Positions 45,533 to 55,573 of a stretch of 64,000 nucleotides of DNA are shown here, piece after piece (positions within the stretch are counted from its first letter, which is position 1; each line of letters opens with the position of its first letter). The notes beneath the pieces were generated by a model. It searched no databases. It was not told the DNA's origin and saw nothing but the letters and a program-made list of their open reading frames with translations. A program made the translations under genes and the position numbers. The stretch spans positions 1 through 64,000 of the forward strand of contig JAJRRO010000081.1 in the NCBI GenBank assembly GCA_024279425.1, given 5' to 3'. Source of the stretch: Bacteroidota bacterium. GTDB taxonomy: Bacteria > Bacteroidota > Bacteroidia > Flavobacteriales > Flavobacteriaceae.

Positions 45533-48142
45533 TCACCTATTCTTATCCTTAAAAATTAAACTAAAAACATACCCAAAACCAAAACAGGAAACTACACCTA
45601 GAAAAGAATACATCAAAAAGTTAATATCGGTATAGACACTTACATACCAGATTAATAAAGCACTAATGACCAAGCCAATTAAGGTTCCTGTAGCATTTGC
45701 CCTTTTGGTAAGCATCCCCAGAAGGAACATGCCCCCCAATCCTCCCGTGAACAGCCCCAAAAATCTATAAAATTGATCCCAAAGTGATTTTATATTGGAG
45801 CTAGCCATCCAAAGCGCCAAAAGAACACCCAAAATACCAGTTGCTATGGTCGCAATCCTTGCAATCCGTAGCAATTTTTTGTCCTTGACTTTGGGTTTAA
45901 AATGCGAATAAAAATCGTTGCAATAGGCTGTTGAAACCGAATTTAAGCTACTACTAATACTTGACATGGCCGCAGAGAAAATACCAGCTACCAATAGGCC
46001 TGAAACCCCTATAGGTAATTCCCTTACGATATACCATGGAAAAATAGAATCATTATTGGAAATAGACGGAGAGAGCCCATTGGGCATTTCAGTGTAAAAA
46101 ATGAACAAAAGTGTTCCCAAACCAAAAAATATGATAGTTGCCGGAAGTGTAAGAACGGCATTGGTATAGAGCGTTTTTTGGGAATCCTTGACATTGGCAC
46201 TAGTCAAATACCGTTGTACAATAGTTTGATCCGTGCCTTGTGTAACCATAGCTGAGGCCAAACCACCAATAAAGACCACCCAAAACGTGGAATCGGTAAA
46301 ATTAAAATCCATATTGGCTATGTTGAATTTATCCCGTTCGGAGGCATATGTCACCATATCTCCAAACGAAGTCTCGGTATGAAGCAGTATCCATATGACT
46401 GCTAAAATACTTCCACCTAAAAGCACGATTACTTGCATCACATCTGTCCAAATCACAGCTTCTATGCCCCCGAAAGTCGTATAGAGAATACAGAGCACCC
46501 CCATAATCAAAATACTAGTTTCCACGGGTATTCCCGTTACAATAGAAATCGCCAATGAGGGCAATAACAAGACAATTCCAATTCGACCCAACTGAAATAA
46601 AATAAAGGACAAACTCCCAAAAGCGCGTGCCAGATAATTAAACCTATCCTCAAGGTATTCATAGGCCGTTTTAATACGTAGTTTATTGAAAAATGGAATG
46701 AAAATAAAAGCAATTACAGGTGCTATGAGAATGGCCGTGATGTTCAGAAAAAAATAAGACCAATCCGTTATAAAAGCTTTGGCGGGTATGGCCATAAAAG
46801 TTATGGCACTAAGCAGGGTTCCAAAAACACTTAATCCCGAAGCCCACCAAGGAATGCGTCCTCCTCCTGTAAAATAATCGGTAGTGGACTTTTGTTTACG
46901 GGCAAAATAAACCCCGATCATGAGTGAAATCAAAAGGTATAGTACTAATACCGTATAATTTAAAAACCCAAATGAATGGGCGGCCTCCGCTATGACAAAC
47001 TTTTGGACTTTTGGGGTTCTGATACCTGGAGAAACCTCCCCGGAAACAATAAAAAAGTCATCGTCATCCATAAATGCCAATGCCGTAACTGGCACTTTGG
47101 TTGAAAGACTATCATATACAAACCATTTTTTGGTTATCGTATTATAGGCCAGAATATCCTTGGAAAAGCCTTGATGGTTATTTAAGATATCATTTCTTCT
47201 TTTAACCAAATTGTCCACTATAGAATCATTACGTTCTTTGCCCAACTGTATGGATAGGTTTTCCAATGCATTAAAAAGAACCTCATCAGAGCCCCCGTAT
47301 ACCATTAGGTGCATTGAACCCATTGTTTGAGCCGATGCCCCCATGAGTACCCTCGGTTTGGAATCAATTAAAATCTTCCCTTCGTCTTGCCAATTTTCAG
47401 TGGTTAAATCGTAGGACAAATAGGTGGTTAAGGGCTGAGATTTTTCTCCTGCAATTTGATTTCGACCCCCTAGTACGAAAAGTTTTTTTGAATCCTTAGT
47501 TTCCTGAATGGCAATGGTATGCACGGCTCGGGGAGGACCTGGGAAACCTTTTAGTTTTTCCCAAGCTTTCTTTTCCTCCAAATGCAGCCTGTAAAATGAA
47601 TTTGTACTGTTTTTAGTGTTTTTGCCCCCAACCACATATACATAGTCCTGGTCAATAACAGCACTGGTGTAAGCTAGTGGTTCTGGTAAAGAAGGATAGT
47701 CGGTAATTTGTACTTCTTTATTCGTTGGGTCATAACTTAAAAGAAAAACAGCACTACTGGTCGTTTTTTCGTTTTCTCCCCCAATACATAAAATGCCATC
47801 ATTAGTAGAAACAGATGCACCATAGGCCAAATTTTCAGGCAGTTTCTTTGTTGATTTTCTCCATGCATTCCCCTCCAGAATGTAAATGGCATCGCTCCAA
47901 ACTTTTTTACCACTTTCCCAGGGCAAGGCATAGGGAAAATTGGCGCCTCCTGCAACTATGACCACCTCATCTTGAACTCCGCCCAACATTCCAGCATAAC
48001 CCAGTGATTTTAGACCTTCTTGTTTTGCAGGTAAATCTGGCAAATCGGTTATACTTAGCTTAGGAATTTCTTGTCCTGAAATGGTCAAAGCAAATAATAT
48101 CGCAATAACCAATGAACAAAAAGTGATGGTTTTAAGTCTCAT
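45533..48142 (-). CDS. Fusion: NanM-like Kelch mutarotase domain and sodium:solute symporter
   Basis: An 869-aa protein joining two functions. After a signal peptide (FCSLVIAILFALTISGQ), residues ~30-380 form a Kelch propeller (YAGMLGGVQDEVVIVAGGANFP, GASVSTNDGILCIGGEN, YVYVVGGKNTKNS, LFVLGGRNQIAG, LMVYGGSDEVLF) of the cyclically permuted mutarotase type related to sialic acid mutarotase NanM. Residues ~385-869 are an SSS-family transporter (FTGGGRIPWWASGLSVFGTLLSAITFMAIPAKAF, FGGIEAVIWTDVMQVIVLLGG, SSISSSLNSVSTAYCNDFY). This would convert alpha- to beta-sialic acid at the entry to its own Na+-driven importer. Last gene of the sialic acid operon. Confidence 0.92.
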   Translation of the reverse strand: MRLKTITFCSLVIAILFALTISGQEIPKLSITDLPDLPAKQEGLKSLGYAGMLGGVQDEVVIVAGGANFPYALPWESGKKVWSDAIYILEGNAWRKSTKKLPENLAYGASVSTNDGILCIGGENEKTTSSAVFLLSYDPTNKEVQITDYPSLPEPLAYTSAVIDQDYVYVVGGKNTKNSTNSFYRLHLEEKKAWEKLKGFPGPPRAVHTIAIQETKDSKKLFVLGGRNQIAGEKSQPLTTYLSYDLTTENWQDEGKILIDSKPRVLMGASAQTMGSMHLMVYGGSDEVLFNALENLSIQLGKERNDSIVDNLVKRRNDILNNHQGFSKDILAYNTITKKWFVYDSLSTKVPVTALAFMDDDDFFIVSGEVSPGIRTPKVQKFVIAEAAHSFGFLNYTVLVLYLLISLMIGVYFARKQKSTTDYFTGGGRIPWWASGLSVFGTLLSAITFMAIPAKAFITDWSYFFLNITAILIAPVIAFIFIPFFNKLRIKTAYEYLEDRFNYLARAFGSLSFILFQLGRIGIVLLLPSLAISIVTGIPVETSILIMGVLCILYTTFGGIEAVIWTDVMQVIVLLGGSILAVIWILLHTETSFGDMVTYASERDKFNIANMDFNFTDSTFWVVFIGGLASAMVTQGTDQTIVQRYLTSANVKDSQKTLYTNAVLTLPATIIFFGLGTLLFIFYTEMPNGLSPSISNNDSIFPWYIVRELPIGVSGLLVAGIFSAAMSSISSSLNSVSTAYCNDFYSHFKPKVKDKKLLRIARIATIATGILGVLLALWMASSNIKSLWDQFYRFLGLFTGGLGGMFLLGMLTKRANATGTLIGLVISALLIWYVSVYTDINFLMYSFLGVVSCFGFGYVFSLIFKDKNR

Positions 48143-48164
48143 CTATTACTCATGAAATTATAAA

Positions 48165-49298
48165 TTATTGCTTTTTCCTTGGACCTTTATACTCGTCAGT
48201 TTTATCGGTTAGCCATTTTAAGGAGAATTTGACAAATACATTTTCGGTATAATCGTCCTTTTCAAAAAACAAACCTATCTCTCCGTTATCCAGAACAGTT
48301 AGGGATGAATATGCCGAACTGCCTTCATATATGGTTTTTCCTTCACTCCATGTTTCTCCTTCGTCATAGCTTATGCGAACGGTCATGTTTGTTCGGCTCT
48401 TTTCAGATTTGGTATTTGAGAATAGCAGTCGATTTTTTCTATGTCCGTCTTCAATAGAAGTGTATCGGATAATACTGCCATTGCAACTTGGGTCAATAAG
48501 TGTTGAATCTGCTTTTGATTGCCAAGTCTTTCCCTCGTCTTTTGATAAATGTATGTACCTCAACCCACTCTTCTGAACACGAGAATTGACCATCCAGCTT
48601 CCATTGGCCAATTCGACTATTTTTGATTCATTGGCTGGGGATATCGCGGCATCAATTAAAAACCAAGTCTTGCCATGGTCATTACTCCCAAACACATGCA
48701 TTCCACTGTCCAAGTTCACCATACAATGCAAGAGCTTGCCCGTACTTGTTTGGATTCCACGCCCTGAGGTAATAAACTTAAAGTCCTTATGCCATTCTGG
48801 CTTGGCTATTTGAGAAGTTATATCTTCAGGCCTGCTCCAAGTTTTGCCATTGTCCCTACTTTTCATTACATGTAAATAATAGATATCTTTCTCCGCATCC
48901 AAATTCATATAATTATAAAATAGAAAGATTTCTTTGGTAATTTCATCAACAATCATGGAAGGGTCCGAAGCTGATTTACCAAGAGGAAAATCAACAATGG
49001 TTTCAATTGGAGACCAAGTCTTACCATTGTCATCACTTCTACGAATTACAATATTGATATCCTTGCTCCATTTTAAGTCCCCACAGGAAGGCACTCGTTC
49101 GTCAATGGCCGCAATTAAATCCCCATTGGGAGCGGTTACAATTGCAGGGATTCGATAACAAGACACCGAATCGTTCATTGATTTGTTGAACAAAACCCGA
49201 TATTCTTCCATGCCATCGGCTATTTGATGTTCTCTTTCTTGGGCGTTTATGGCAATTGCAAAAAAGAAAGCTAAGATAATTGTAATCTTATTTTTCAT
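48165..49298 (-). CDS. Exo-alpha-sialidase
   Basis: A 377-aa exported neuraminidase (signal MKNKITIILAFFFAIAINAQ). It shows the arginine-triad start YRIPAIVTAPNGDLIAAIDER and at least five Asp boxes of S-x-D-x-G-x-T-W type (SDDNGKTWS, SRDNGKTWS, SNDHGKTWF, SKDEGKTWQ, SYDEGETWS), the hallmark of the six-bladed sialidase fold. It removes terminal sialic acid from glycans. It lies between the epimerase and the NanM-symporter fusion with short gaps, so it belongs to the same operon and supplies its substrate. Confidence 0.93.
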   Translation of the reverse strand: MKNKITIILAFFFAIAINAQEREHQIADGMEEYRVLFNKSMNDSVSCYRIPAIVTAPNGDLIAAIDERVPSCGDLKWSKDINIVIRRSDDNGKTWSPIETIVDFPLGKSASDPSMIVDEITKEIFLFYNYMNLDAEKDIYYLHVMKSRDNGKTWSRPEDITSQIAKPEWHKDFKFITSGRGIQTSTGKLLHCMVNLDSGMHVFGSNDHGKTWFLIDAAISPANESKIVELANGSWMVNSRVQKSGLRYIHLSKDEGKTWQSKADSTLIDPSCNGSIIRYTSIEDGHRKNRLLFSNTKSEKSRTNMTVRISYDEGETWSEGKTIYEGSSAYSSLTVLDNGEIGLFFEKDDYTENVFVKFSLKWLTDKTDEYKGPRKKQ

Positions 49299-49345
49299 AA
49301 TTGATTGAGTTTAAAATGATGTTAATAATCCGAGCGCAATTTAAT

Positions 49346-50545
49346 TTATAATCTGCCCGGTCGAGAGTTTGCCGAATAGGACTTATCCTCGGCCGCTTCT
49401 ATTTTTTCAAACGATTTCCGGCATTGATACATGGCTCTTGGCACGTGAAAGCAACCTTTCCATTTACCTCCTTTTAAATCGAGCAACACCTTTCCTTCCC
49501 GACTTAAATATCCGTACCATTCACCATTTTTTGGGTCTGAAAAATGAGCCCAAGCATAGTCATGTACTTTTTTATACCATTGATATATCTGTTCATTTTT
49601 GGTATGTTCATATGCCTTGGCAAGAGCTACCAACGCTTCTAAATGAACCCACCAAAGTTTTTGGTCCCACTCCAGTTGTTGGGGAGGATGCCCTTTGGCG
49701 TCCATAAAATAAAAAATACCTCCGTATTTGGTGTCCCAGCTATATTCCAAGATATTAATAATTACCTCAATCGCCTTGCTTATTAAAGTCTTATCCTTTC
49801 TTCTAATACCTATGTCAATCATAAACCACATAGCCTCAATACCATGACCAGGGTTTATAAGACGACCTTCAAAACTATCATGATGGCCTCCATCGGGCAA
49901 TACGTTTTCATAAATTAAACCAGAATTTTGGTCCAGAAATACATTCATCACTTCATTGACACTATAATCTATGGTCTTTTTAACTTCTTTGGATTCAAGA
50001 ACATCTTCAAGTTCCAAAACCAAATTGGATAGTATCATAGGCAATGAAAATCCTTTCAATGGTCTAACGTCTGTATTTTTGTTATACAACCCTTTCGGAT
50101 TGTCTTTCCTTTTAAGAATATTAAAATAGGTCTGCTTAGCCAATGCTTTAGCCGATTCGTCACCTGAGGCTTTGGCATATTGACTAAAGGCCATTGCCGC
50201 AAAACAATCAGAGAAAATATTGTAAGGCTGTACCAATGGTTTCCCTTCCTGAGTAGTTGAGAAGTAGAATTTCCCGTTTTTATCCATCCCAAATTTTCGA
50301 AGAAAATCAACACCATGTTGGGCAATGGCCAACCATTTTTCATTTTTTTCTACGTTATTGTAGAGCATAGAAAATGTCCACGCCTGCCTACCTTGTAACC
50401 ACAGAAACTTATCCGTGTCATATACCTTTCCATTAACATCTAGACATGTATAATATCCCCCATTATCTTTATCCAAAGAATTATTTTCCCAGAAAGGGAT
50501 TATATCCTGTAGAAGGGTATTTTTGTATACTTCCGAGTATTTCAT
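49346..50545 (-). CDS. AGE family epimerase (N-acylglucosamine 2-epimerase)
   Basis: A 399-aa (alpha/alpha)6-barrel epimerase. It shows [108 protein letters not shown] and WYGYLSREG. The usual catalytic His residues lie in NPGHGIEA and WWVHLEA. In this setting it would convert ManNAc, released by the lyase, to GlcNAc, as in the Bacteroides-type sialic acid pathway that uses an AGE-type enzyme instead of NanK plus NanE. Confidence 0.93.
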   Translation of the reverse strand: MKYSEVYKNTLLQDIIPFWENNSLDKDNGGYYTCLDVNGKVYDTDKFLWLQGRQAWTFSMLYNNVEKNEKWLAIAQHGVDFLRKFGMDKNGKFYFSTTQEGKPLVQPYNIFSDCFAAMAFSQYAKASGDESAKALAKQTYFNILKRKDNPKGLYNKNTDVRPLKGFSLPMILSNLVLELEDVLESKEVKKTIDYSVNEVMNVFLDQNSGLIYENVLPDGGHHDSFEGRLINPGHGIEAMWFMIDIGIRRKDKTLISKAIEVIINILEYSWDTKYGGIFYFMDAKGHPPQQLEWDQKLWWVHLEALVALAKAYEHTKNEQIYQWYKKVHDYAWAHFSDPKNGEWYGYLSREGKVLLDLKGGKWKGCFHVPRAMYQCRKSFEKIEAAEDKSYSANSRPGRL

Positions 50546-50597
50546 TTGTGATTCAAGTTTGGAAAGCTATAAATTAGAGTTTAATGAAAAATCAATG

Positions 50598-51509
50598 TTA
50601 CTTGCTCAAGTAAGAAGAAATACCCATATATTCCAATTCCTTGACAATTCCCTCATAGTCCTTATCTGTTAATGTAGTGTGCGGAAACCTACTAGGACCA
50701 CAATCGACTCCCAGTGTTTTCATAAATCCCTTGGCAACCCCATTAAAGCCTCCTCTACCGTCTAAAATGTCAACAAAAAGCATTGATTTCGCCTGTAATG
50801 TGGCAGCAACCTCATGATCATTACGCTCAAATGCCGTCCTAATTTCAGTATATAATGGAGCCAAATGATTATATGTGCTACCCACCCAGCCCTTGGCTCC
50901 TAAAGCTAAGCTAGAGATGAAAATCTCATCAAAACCAAAGAGCACATCATATGCATTATCCTCAAAATCAAGACAATATTTAAAATCGATCAAATCGTTT
51001 TTTGTGAATTTCAATCCAGCGAAATTGGGAATTTCCTTGGAAGCAATCTTGAGAAAATCAATCATCTTAAAATGCGCACCAGACAAATCAGGTATATGAT
51101 AGTAATAAAAGGGTAATTGTGGTGCACTAGAGGCAATTTTCTTGCAGTATTCAACCAATTTCCCCATTTCATTCAATCTAAAATAAAAGGGAGCCAAGGT
51201 GGCAATGGCATCCACTTTTTCGGCCGAGTGTTTTGTTAGGTCTATAGCAATCTCAAGGCTAGTGTGCCCAACGTGATTTATAAGATAAAAATCATCGGGT
51301 TTATTGTTAGACCATGCATCAACTATGAATTTTCGTTCAAGGACCGTCAAGGACGTAAAATCTCCTGTGGTTCCATTGACAAAAGCCCCTGCGACTTCAT
51401 TTCTTTTTAAAAATTCACCATAATCCCCTGTGATATCAAGATTCAAGGTATTGTCCTTCTTCAATGGGGCATAGGTGGCTGCAATAATATCTTTTATAGG
51501 CATAAGCAT
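50598..51509 (-). CDS. nanA: N-acetylneuraminate lyase (DHDPS superfamily)
   Basis: A 303-aa TIM-barrel class I aldolase that splits sialic acid into ManNAc and pyruvate. Visible: IAATYAPLKKDN, VNGTTGDFTSLTVLERK (pyruvate-binding GTTG), YYYHIPDLSGAHFKM with the catalytic Tyr, and the Schiff-base Lys in FAGLKFTKND. YYYHIP and GLKFT distinguish neuraminate lyases from dihydrodipicolinate synthases. The start may also be the second ATG, two codons in (51503). It is 52 bp upstream of the epimerase gene. Confidence 0.93.
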   Translation of the reverse strand: MLMPIKDIIAATYAPLKKDNTLNLDITGDYGEFLKRNEVAGAFVNGTTGDFTSLTVLERKFIVDAWSNNKPDDFYLINHVGHTSLEIAIDLTKHSAEKVDAIATLAPFYFRLNEMGKLVEYCKKIASSAPQLPFYYYHIPDLSGAHFKMIDFLKIASKEIPNFAGLKFTKNDLIDFKYCLDFEDNAYDVLFGFDEIFISSLALGAKGWVGSTYNHLAPLYTEIRTAFERNDHEVAATLQAKSMLFVDILDGRGGFNGVAKGFMKTLGVDCGPSRFPHTTLTDKDYEGIVKELEYMGISSYLSK

Positions 51510-51580
51510 TCCGTTTGGTATATTTATATTACAAATGTGAATAGTTAAGAATATTCAGCTTCAACCTTTCGAGTACACGA

Positions 51581-53626
51581 TTATTTTAAAAGTTCATTGA
51601 AATTTATGGAATGTCCTTGTCCCTGTGGAAGTTCCTTTTTATAAACGGATTTACCAGAACCATCCAAGATTTCAACACCGATCATACTCTTATTCCGCAG
51701 TACTTTCATATCCCATTTCATTCCAAAAGCATGAATGTTTTTTAGATTCATTTTACCCCATTTATCTGGCAAATTAGGCGTGCATTCCAAACTGGAAAAC
51801 CCTATGGGTCTAATCCCAAAAATACCTTCTATGAATATTCTACAGTAAAGTGCACTCTCAGCTGACAAATGACTTTGATTCTGCTCTGGAAAAGCTTCAA
51901 TTACATAAGGCACATGATCACCCAGAAGGCGAGTTTTGGAAAAAGCTTCCAATTTCTCCAAACCCCGATCCGTATATCCTGCTTGAAAAACACCACGTAG
52001 GGCATATAAGGTTGACCTATCCCATACCGTCGTAGTCCCGGATTGAGTGAGTAAGCCACTTTTTGTCCATAATTTGGGTGAAAACAAAGCATCGACAGTT
52101 CCTTCTGCCCTATCATATATTCCAACAGTTAGTGGAAAACAAATCCAACTGCGTAATTTTTTATTTCCATCAAAGTACTGGTACGTATCAAACCCTTCCA
52201 CTTTGGACTCAAAATTTTTACGTATTGCTTTTTTAAGACCCTTTGCCTGCTTTCTATATTTTTGGACAAGTTTTTCATCCTTTCCCAATTCTTCAGCTAA
52301 AAAACTCGATGAAATCAAAGCATCATAGTACAACGAAATTGTACTTAAATTGGCATTTCCTGCAGGAAATCTGCCCTCCAATTCATCTGAATCTGAAGCT
52401 ATTGACCCATTGGCAAGTTGTTTTCTTTCCGAAAACTCCAAACACCAAGAAATTAAAGGCCAAAGCTCTTCTCCGTATTCCTTATTCCCAGAAGCCAATA
52501 CAAACCTTGATGCGCCATAGGCAATCATTGCCATATCCCCTCTGTCCCCAGCGCCATTCCAAAATCCGCGTCCCTCGGCGACAATGGAACTCGGTATCGG
52601 TTTATACTCCGGATTAATATACCTTGCAAAATGTCTAAAACTATTTAGTGCACTTTCATTACCAGCAGGGTCTCCTAAAAAAGGGAAGAAAGGATTAACA
52701 TATTCGGCTTGATCATTGGCCCAAATAGCAGCGAGGTACTTATTATATCCCCCGGGACCATGCATTAAGCCCCCCCTTGTGGAAAAAATACTTTCCGAAG
52801 CTCTTATCTTAGAAAAATCGAACAATCTATTAAGAGCTAGATCAGGTGTTTCCAATACCAGATTCTTAGAAGAATTTCTAATAAATTCTTCTCGAGCTGC
52901 CCACTCGGTCAAAGAGTTTCCAAAATAGGGTGCATCCGAAGATTTTCTGGCGGCCCGTACTACGGCATAGGTCATACTTTCTCCCGCAGCAAGTTTAAAC
53001 GTACCATCCCCAACCACAAATTCACTAATTATATAAACCCCGGACAAGCCTTTCTCTGCGGCGGTCTGTTCTTCTTTTTTCCAAGCAGGAACCATAATCT
53101 CCATTGGGTGATCACTCGTATTAGTCCATTTTATCCGATCAATTATTACGGGATTGAGTACGCTGGGAAATATGGTTATTTCAGATTTCAAACCCTCTGC
53201 ATGCTCGCTCACGACGGAAAGAAAACCATGGATATTAATTTTTTCGACCTTACCCGAAGAGACAATATTTCCATTTACCCTTGGCCTTGACAATACGGCA
53301 TCCCCAAGTTTACGTTGCAAACTGGCATGGGTATCATCGGGCAATGTCCTCAACATAGGCCACCTGATAAGACGGTCTGCATAAAACCCACCAGATTCAT
53401 CCAAGCCCCATTCTAAAATCATATCCACGAATTGCCCGCTCATGGCTATATGGTCTTTATGGGGTACATCATTGGATTCCACGTTCCATACTATTTCGCC
53501 TGTTTCCCCTAATTGCCAATTGTAATTGTCTTCCCCTTCTTGTGCGTTTAATGAAAAGGCCGTATTTACAATCAGCAAAAGGATTGTGAAAATTGTGCTG
53601 TTCCCGCTATACATTTTTGATCTCAT
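51581..53626 (-). CDS. Exported six-hairpin glycosidase-like protein
   Basis: A 681-aa protein with a signal peptide (STIFTILLLIVNTAFSLNAQ). An N-terminal beta region (residues ~25-240) precedes an (alpha/alpha)6-type domain (~250-600) with GPGGYNKYLAAIWANDQAEYV, RGFWNGAGDRGDMAMIAYGASRFV, SGTTTVWDRSTLYALRGVFQAGY and HLSAESALYCRIFIEGIFGI. A C-terminal beta domain closes it. This is the layout of alpha-rhamnosidase- or trehalase-like clans, but I cannot name the family. It is the first gene of the sialic acid operon, so it may trim glycans exposed or capped by sialic acid. Confidence 0.75.
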   Translation of the reverse strand: MRSKMYSGNSTIFTILLLIVNTAFSLNAQEGEDNYNWQLGETGEIVWNVESNDVPHKDHIAMSGQFVDMILEWGLDESGGFYADRLIRWPMLRTLPDDTHASLQRKLGDAVLSRPRVNGNIVSSGKVEKINIHGFLSVVSEHAEGLKSEITIFPSVLNPVIIDRIKWTNTSDHPMEIMVPAWKKEEQTAAEKGLSGVYIISEFVVGDGTFKLAAGESMTYAVVRAARKSSDAPYFGNSLTEWAAREEFIRNSSKNLVLETPDLALNRLFDFSKIRASESIFSTRGGLMHGPGGYNKYLAAIWANDQAEYVNPFFPFLGDPAGNESALNSFRHFARYINPEYKPIPSSIVAEGRGFWNGAGDRGDMAMIAYGASRFVLASGNKEYGEELWPLISWCLEFSERKQLANGSIASDSDELEGRFPAGNANLSTISLYYDALISSSFLAEELGKDEKLVQKYRKQAKGLKKAIRKNFESKVEGFDTYQYFDGNKKLRSWICFPLTVGIYDRAEGTVDALFSPKLWTKSGLLTQSGTTTVWDRSTLYALRGVFQAGYTDRGLEKLEAFSKTRLLGDHVPYVIEAFPEQNQSHLSAESALYCRIFIEGIFGIRPIGFSSLECTPNLPDKWGKMNLKNIHAFGMKWDMKVLRNKSMIGVEILDGSGKSVYKKELPQGQGHSINFNELLK

Positions 53627-54043
53627 AAGAACTCTGGATTAATGATTGTTGAACTCGACTTAAGTTAAAGCAAATATATTAAGCGTAATGGATATTTGTA
53701 TGGCAAAACCTAATATGCATAAATATTACCTTGAACTGGCACTAATAAATACGTATTGAAATTGGATATATTCTATACATGGCGATAGGAAAACAAAGAA
53801 CAGTACTGGTTCGCACCCTAGGTGATAGCCCTATGAAATTTAACACTTTACCTCTAACACGTCATCTTTGCGACCTATATTTGAGAACAAAACAACCGCA
53901 TTTAAAGATTATTTTTCTAACATATAGTTATATGATTTCATTATATTCCCGTAGAAAATGTAGCATGAAACCCACCCCCCAAGTATTGAAACGTCGAGTT
54001 CGGTATTTGATGGCCATGGAGAATCGAAAAAATTAATACCATT
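53627..54043. other. Divergent intergenic region, no supported gene
   Basis: These 417 bp separate the sialic acid operon from the sulfatase gene. One plus-strand frame (53779-54036) is open for 85 codons but its text is basic, of low coding quality and unlike any family I know. The region should contain both divergent promoters; TATATTTG at 53876-53883 resembles the -7 consensus TAnnTTTG. Confidence 0.5.
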
Positions 54044-55546
54044 ATGACAAAAGAGTTGATTATAATCTTACTAATTTGTACACTATTCTTCGGTTGTACT
54101 ACGGAAAGTGTTGATGACATGCCGAACATTATTCTTCTAATGGGAGACGATCATGGCTGGGAGGAAACTGCGTATAATGGTCATGAATATCTCCAAACCC
54201 CAATACTCGATGACATGGCCTCAACAGGCCTTCGCTTGAATCGTTTCTATTCCGCTGCACCCACATGCTCTCCGACCAGAGGAAGCATCATAACAGGACG
54301 TCACCCCAATAGATATGGTACATTTACCCCCAACTGGTCGATAAGACCTGAGGAAATTTCAATTGCCCATATTCTCAATACTGCTGGATATACATCCGGT
54401 CATTTTGGTAAATGGCATTTGGGTCCAGTTAAAGCCAACTCACCTACCAATCCCGGTGCGATGGGTTTTGACACTTGGCTTTCACATGACAATTTTTTTG
54501 AAACTGATCCTTCCCTATCGCGCGATGGGCAAGCCCCAATTCAAATCTTTGGTGAGAGCTCTGAAGTTTTGATTAAAGAGACCATACGTTTTATAGAAAA
54601 GGCCAAACTCGAAGGTAAACCTTTCTTTGCAGTAGTATGGTTTGGTTCTCCACATGAACCGTATAGTGGACTTGAAAAAGATCTTGACCTTTATCAGAAC
54701 TTACCAGACAGTCTTGGTCAGCACTTTGTTTCTCTTACTTCGATGGAAACGGGGCTTCAGGTTAAGCGACCCCTTGACTCCGTTTTACGAGAGCGGTATG
54801 CGGAAATCACTGCAATGGATAGAGCTATAGGACAATTGCGCGCACATTTGGCCAACAATGGCCTTCGCCAAAACACTGTGCTTTGGTATTGCGGAGATAA
54901 TGGCGTACCTACAAGTGGTTTGTTGAACACACCTTTTAGAGGTAAGAAGGGATTGCTTTATGAGGGTGGCTTGCGTGTTCCCGGAATCATAGAATGGCCA
55001 AAAAAAATCCAGAACCAACGCACGTCAGATGTGAATTCGGTCACAAGCGATATATTTCCCACACTCTGCGACTTGGTCGGGCAACCTACCCCTAAGCTTC
55101 CTTTGGATGGCATCAGTCTTGCACCCCTGATCAATGGGGACATGAAGGAAAGACCCGAACCGATCTTTTTCTGGAACTATGAGACCAAACATGAATTGGA
55201 GGGCGAACCAAAACCTTACATTGATCCCCAACTTCAGGTCGGGACCACTGCCCTTGTCAAGGTTATGAACGGAAAATATACCCGAACTTTTCGAAATGTT
55301 CATCACACTAATATTACAGAAGCAGACTATGATGGGCCAAAGGCTGTATTGGACAATCGTTACAAACTGGTTGTCGATGGTCAAAAAGACACATCCTCAA
55401 AGGAGTTATTCGATATTATTAAAGATCCCGCTGAAAAGAATGATTTAATCAACATTCATCCGGACATAGCTCAACAACTTGAAATGGACCTGTTAAACTG
55501 GCAACAATCTGTTCTTCACAGTTTAAAAGGTTCCAATTACCAATAG
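54044..55546 (+). CDS. Sulfatase lipoprotein (Cys-type, S1 family)
   Basis: A 500-aa sulfatase. The lipobox in LLICTLFFGCTTE indicates a lipoprotein. The metal-binding start is NIILLMGDDHGW. The formylglycine site is CSPTRGSIITGRHPNR (C-x-P-x-R), followed by SGHFGKWHLG with catalytic Lys and His. Later motifs are WFGSPHEPY and WYCGDNGVPTSGLLNTPFRGKKGLLYEGGLRVPG. It removes sulfate esters from an algal or animal glycan; the exact substrate is unclear. It needs a formylglycine maturase (FGE or anSME), not found in this window apart from the GldJ and EgtB FGE-like domains, which are not maturases. Confidence 0.92.
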   Translation: MTKELIIILLICTLFFGCTTESVDDMPNIILLMGDDHGWEETAYNGHEYLQTPILDDMASTGLRLNRFYSAAPTCSPTRGSIITGRHPNRYGTFTPNWSIRPEEISIAHILNTAGYTSGHFGKWHLGPVKANSPTNPGAMGFDTWLSHDNFFETDPSLSRDGQAPIQIFGESSEVLIKETIRFIEKAKLEGKPFFAVVWFGSPHEPYSGLEKDLDLYQNLPDSLGQHFVSLTSMETGLQVKRPLDSVLRERYAEITAMDRAIGQLRAHLANNGLRQNTVLWYCGDNGVPTSGLLNTPFRGKKGLLYEGGLRVPGIIEWPKKIQNQRTSDVNSVTSDIFPTLCDLVGQPTPKLPLDGISLAPLINGDMKERPEPIFFWNYETKHELEGEPKPYIDPQLQVGTTALVKVMNGKYTRTFRNVHHTNITEADYDGPKAVLDNRYKLVVDGQKDTSSKELFDIIKDPAEKNDLINIHPDIAQQLEMDLLNWQQSVLHSLKGSNYQ

Positions 55547-55573
55547 AAAAGGCCAGATTCTCAGTTTGCCGTG

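Noticed and set aside
53779-54036. 85-codon open frame before the sulfatase gene
   Set aside because: No family pattern, many basic and rare-looking residues, and no neighbour support; more likely promoter region.
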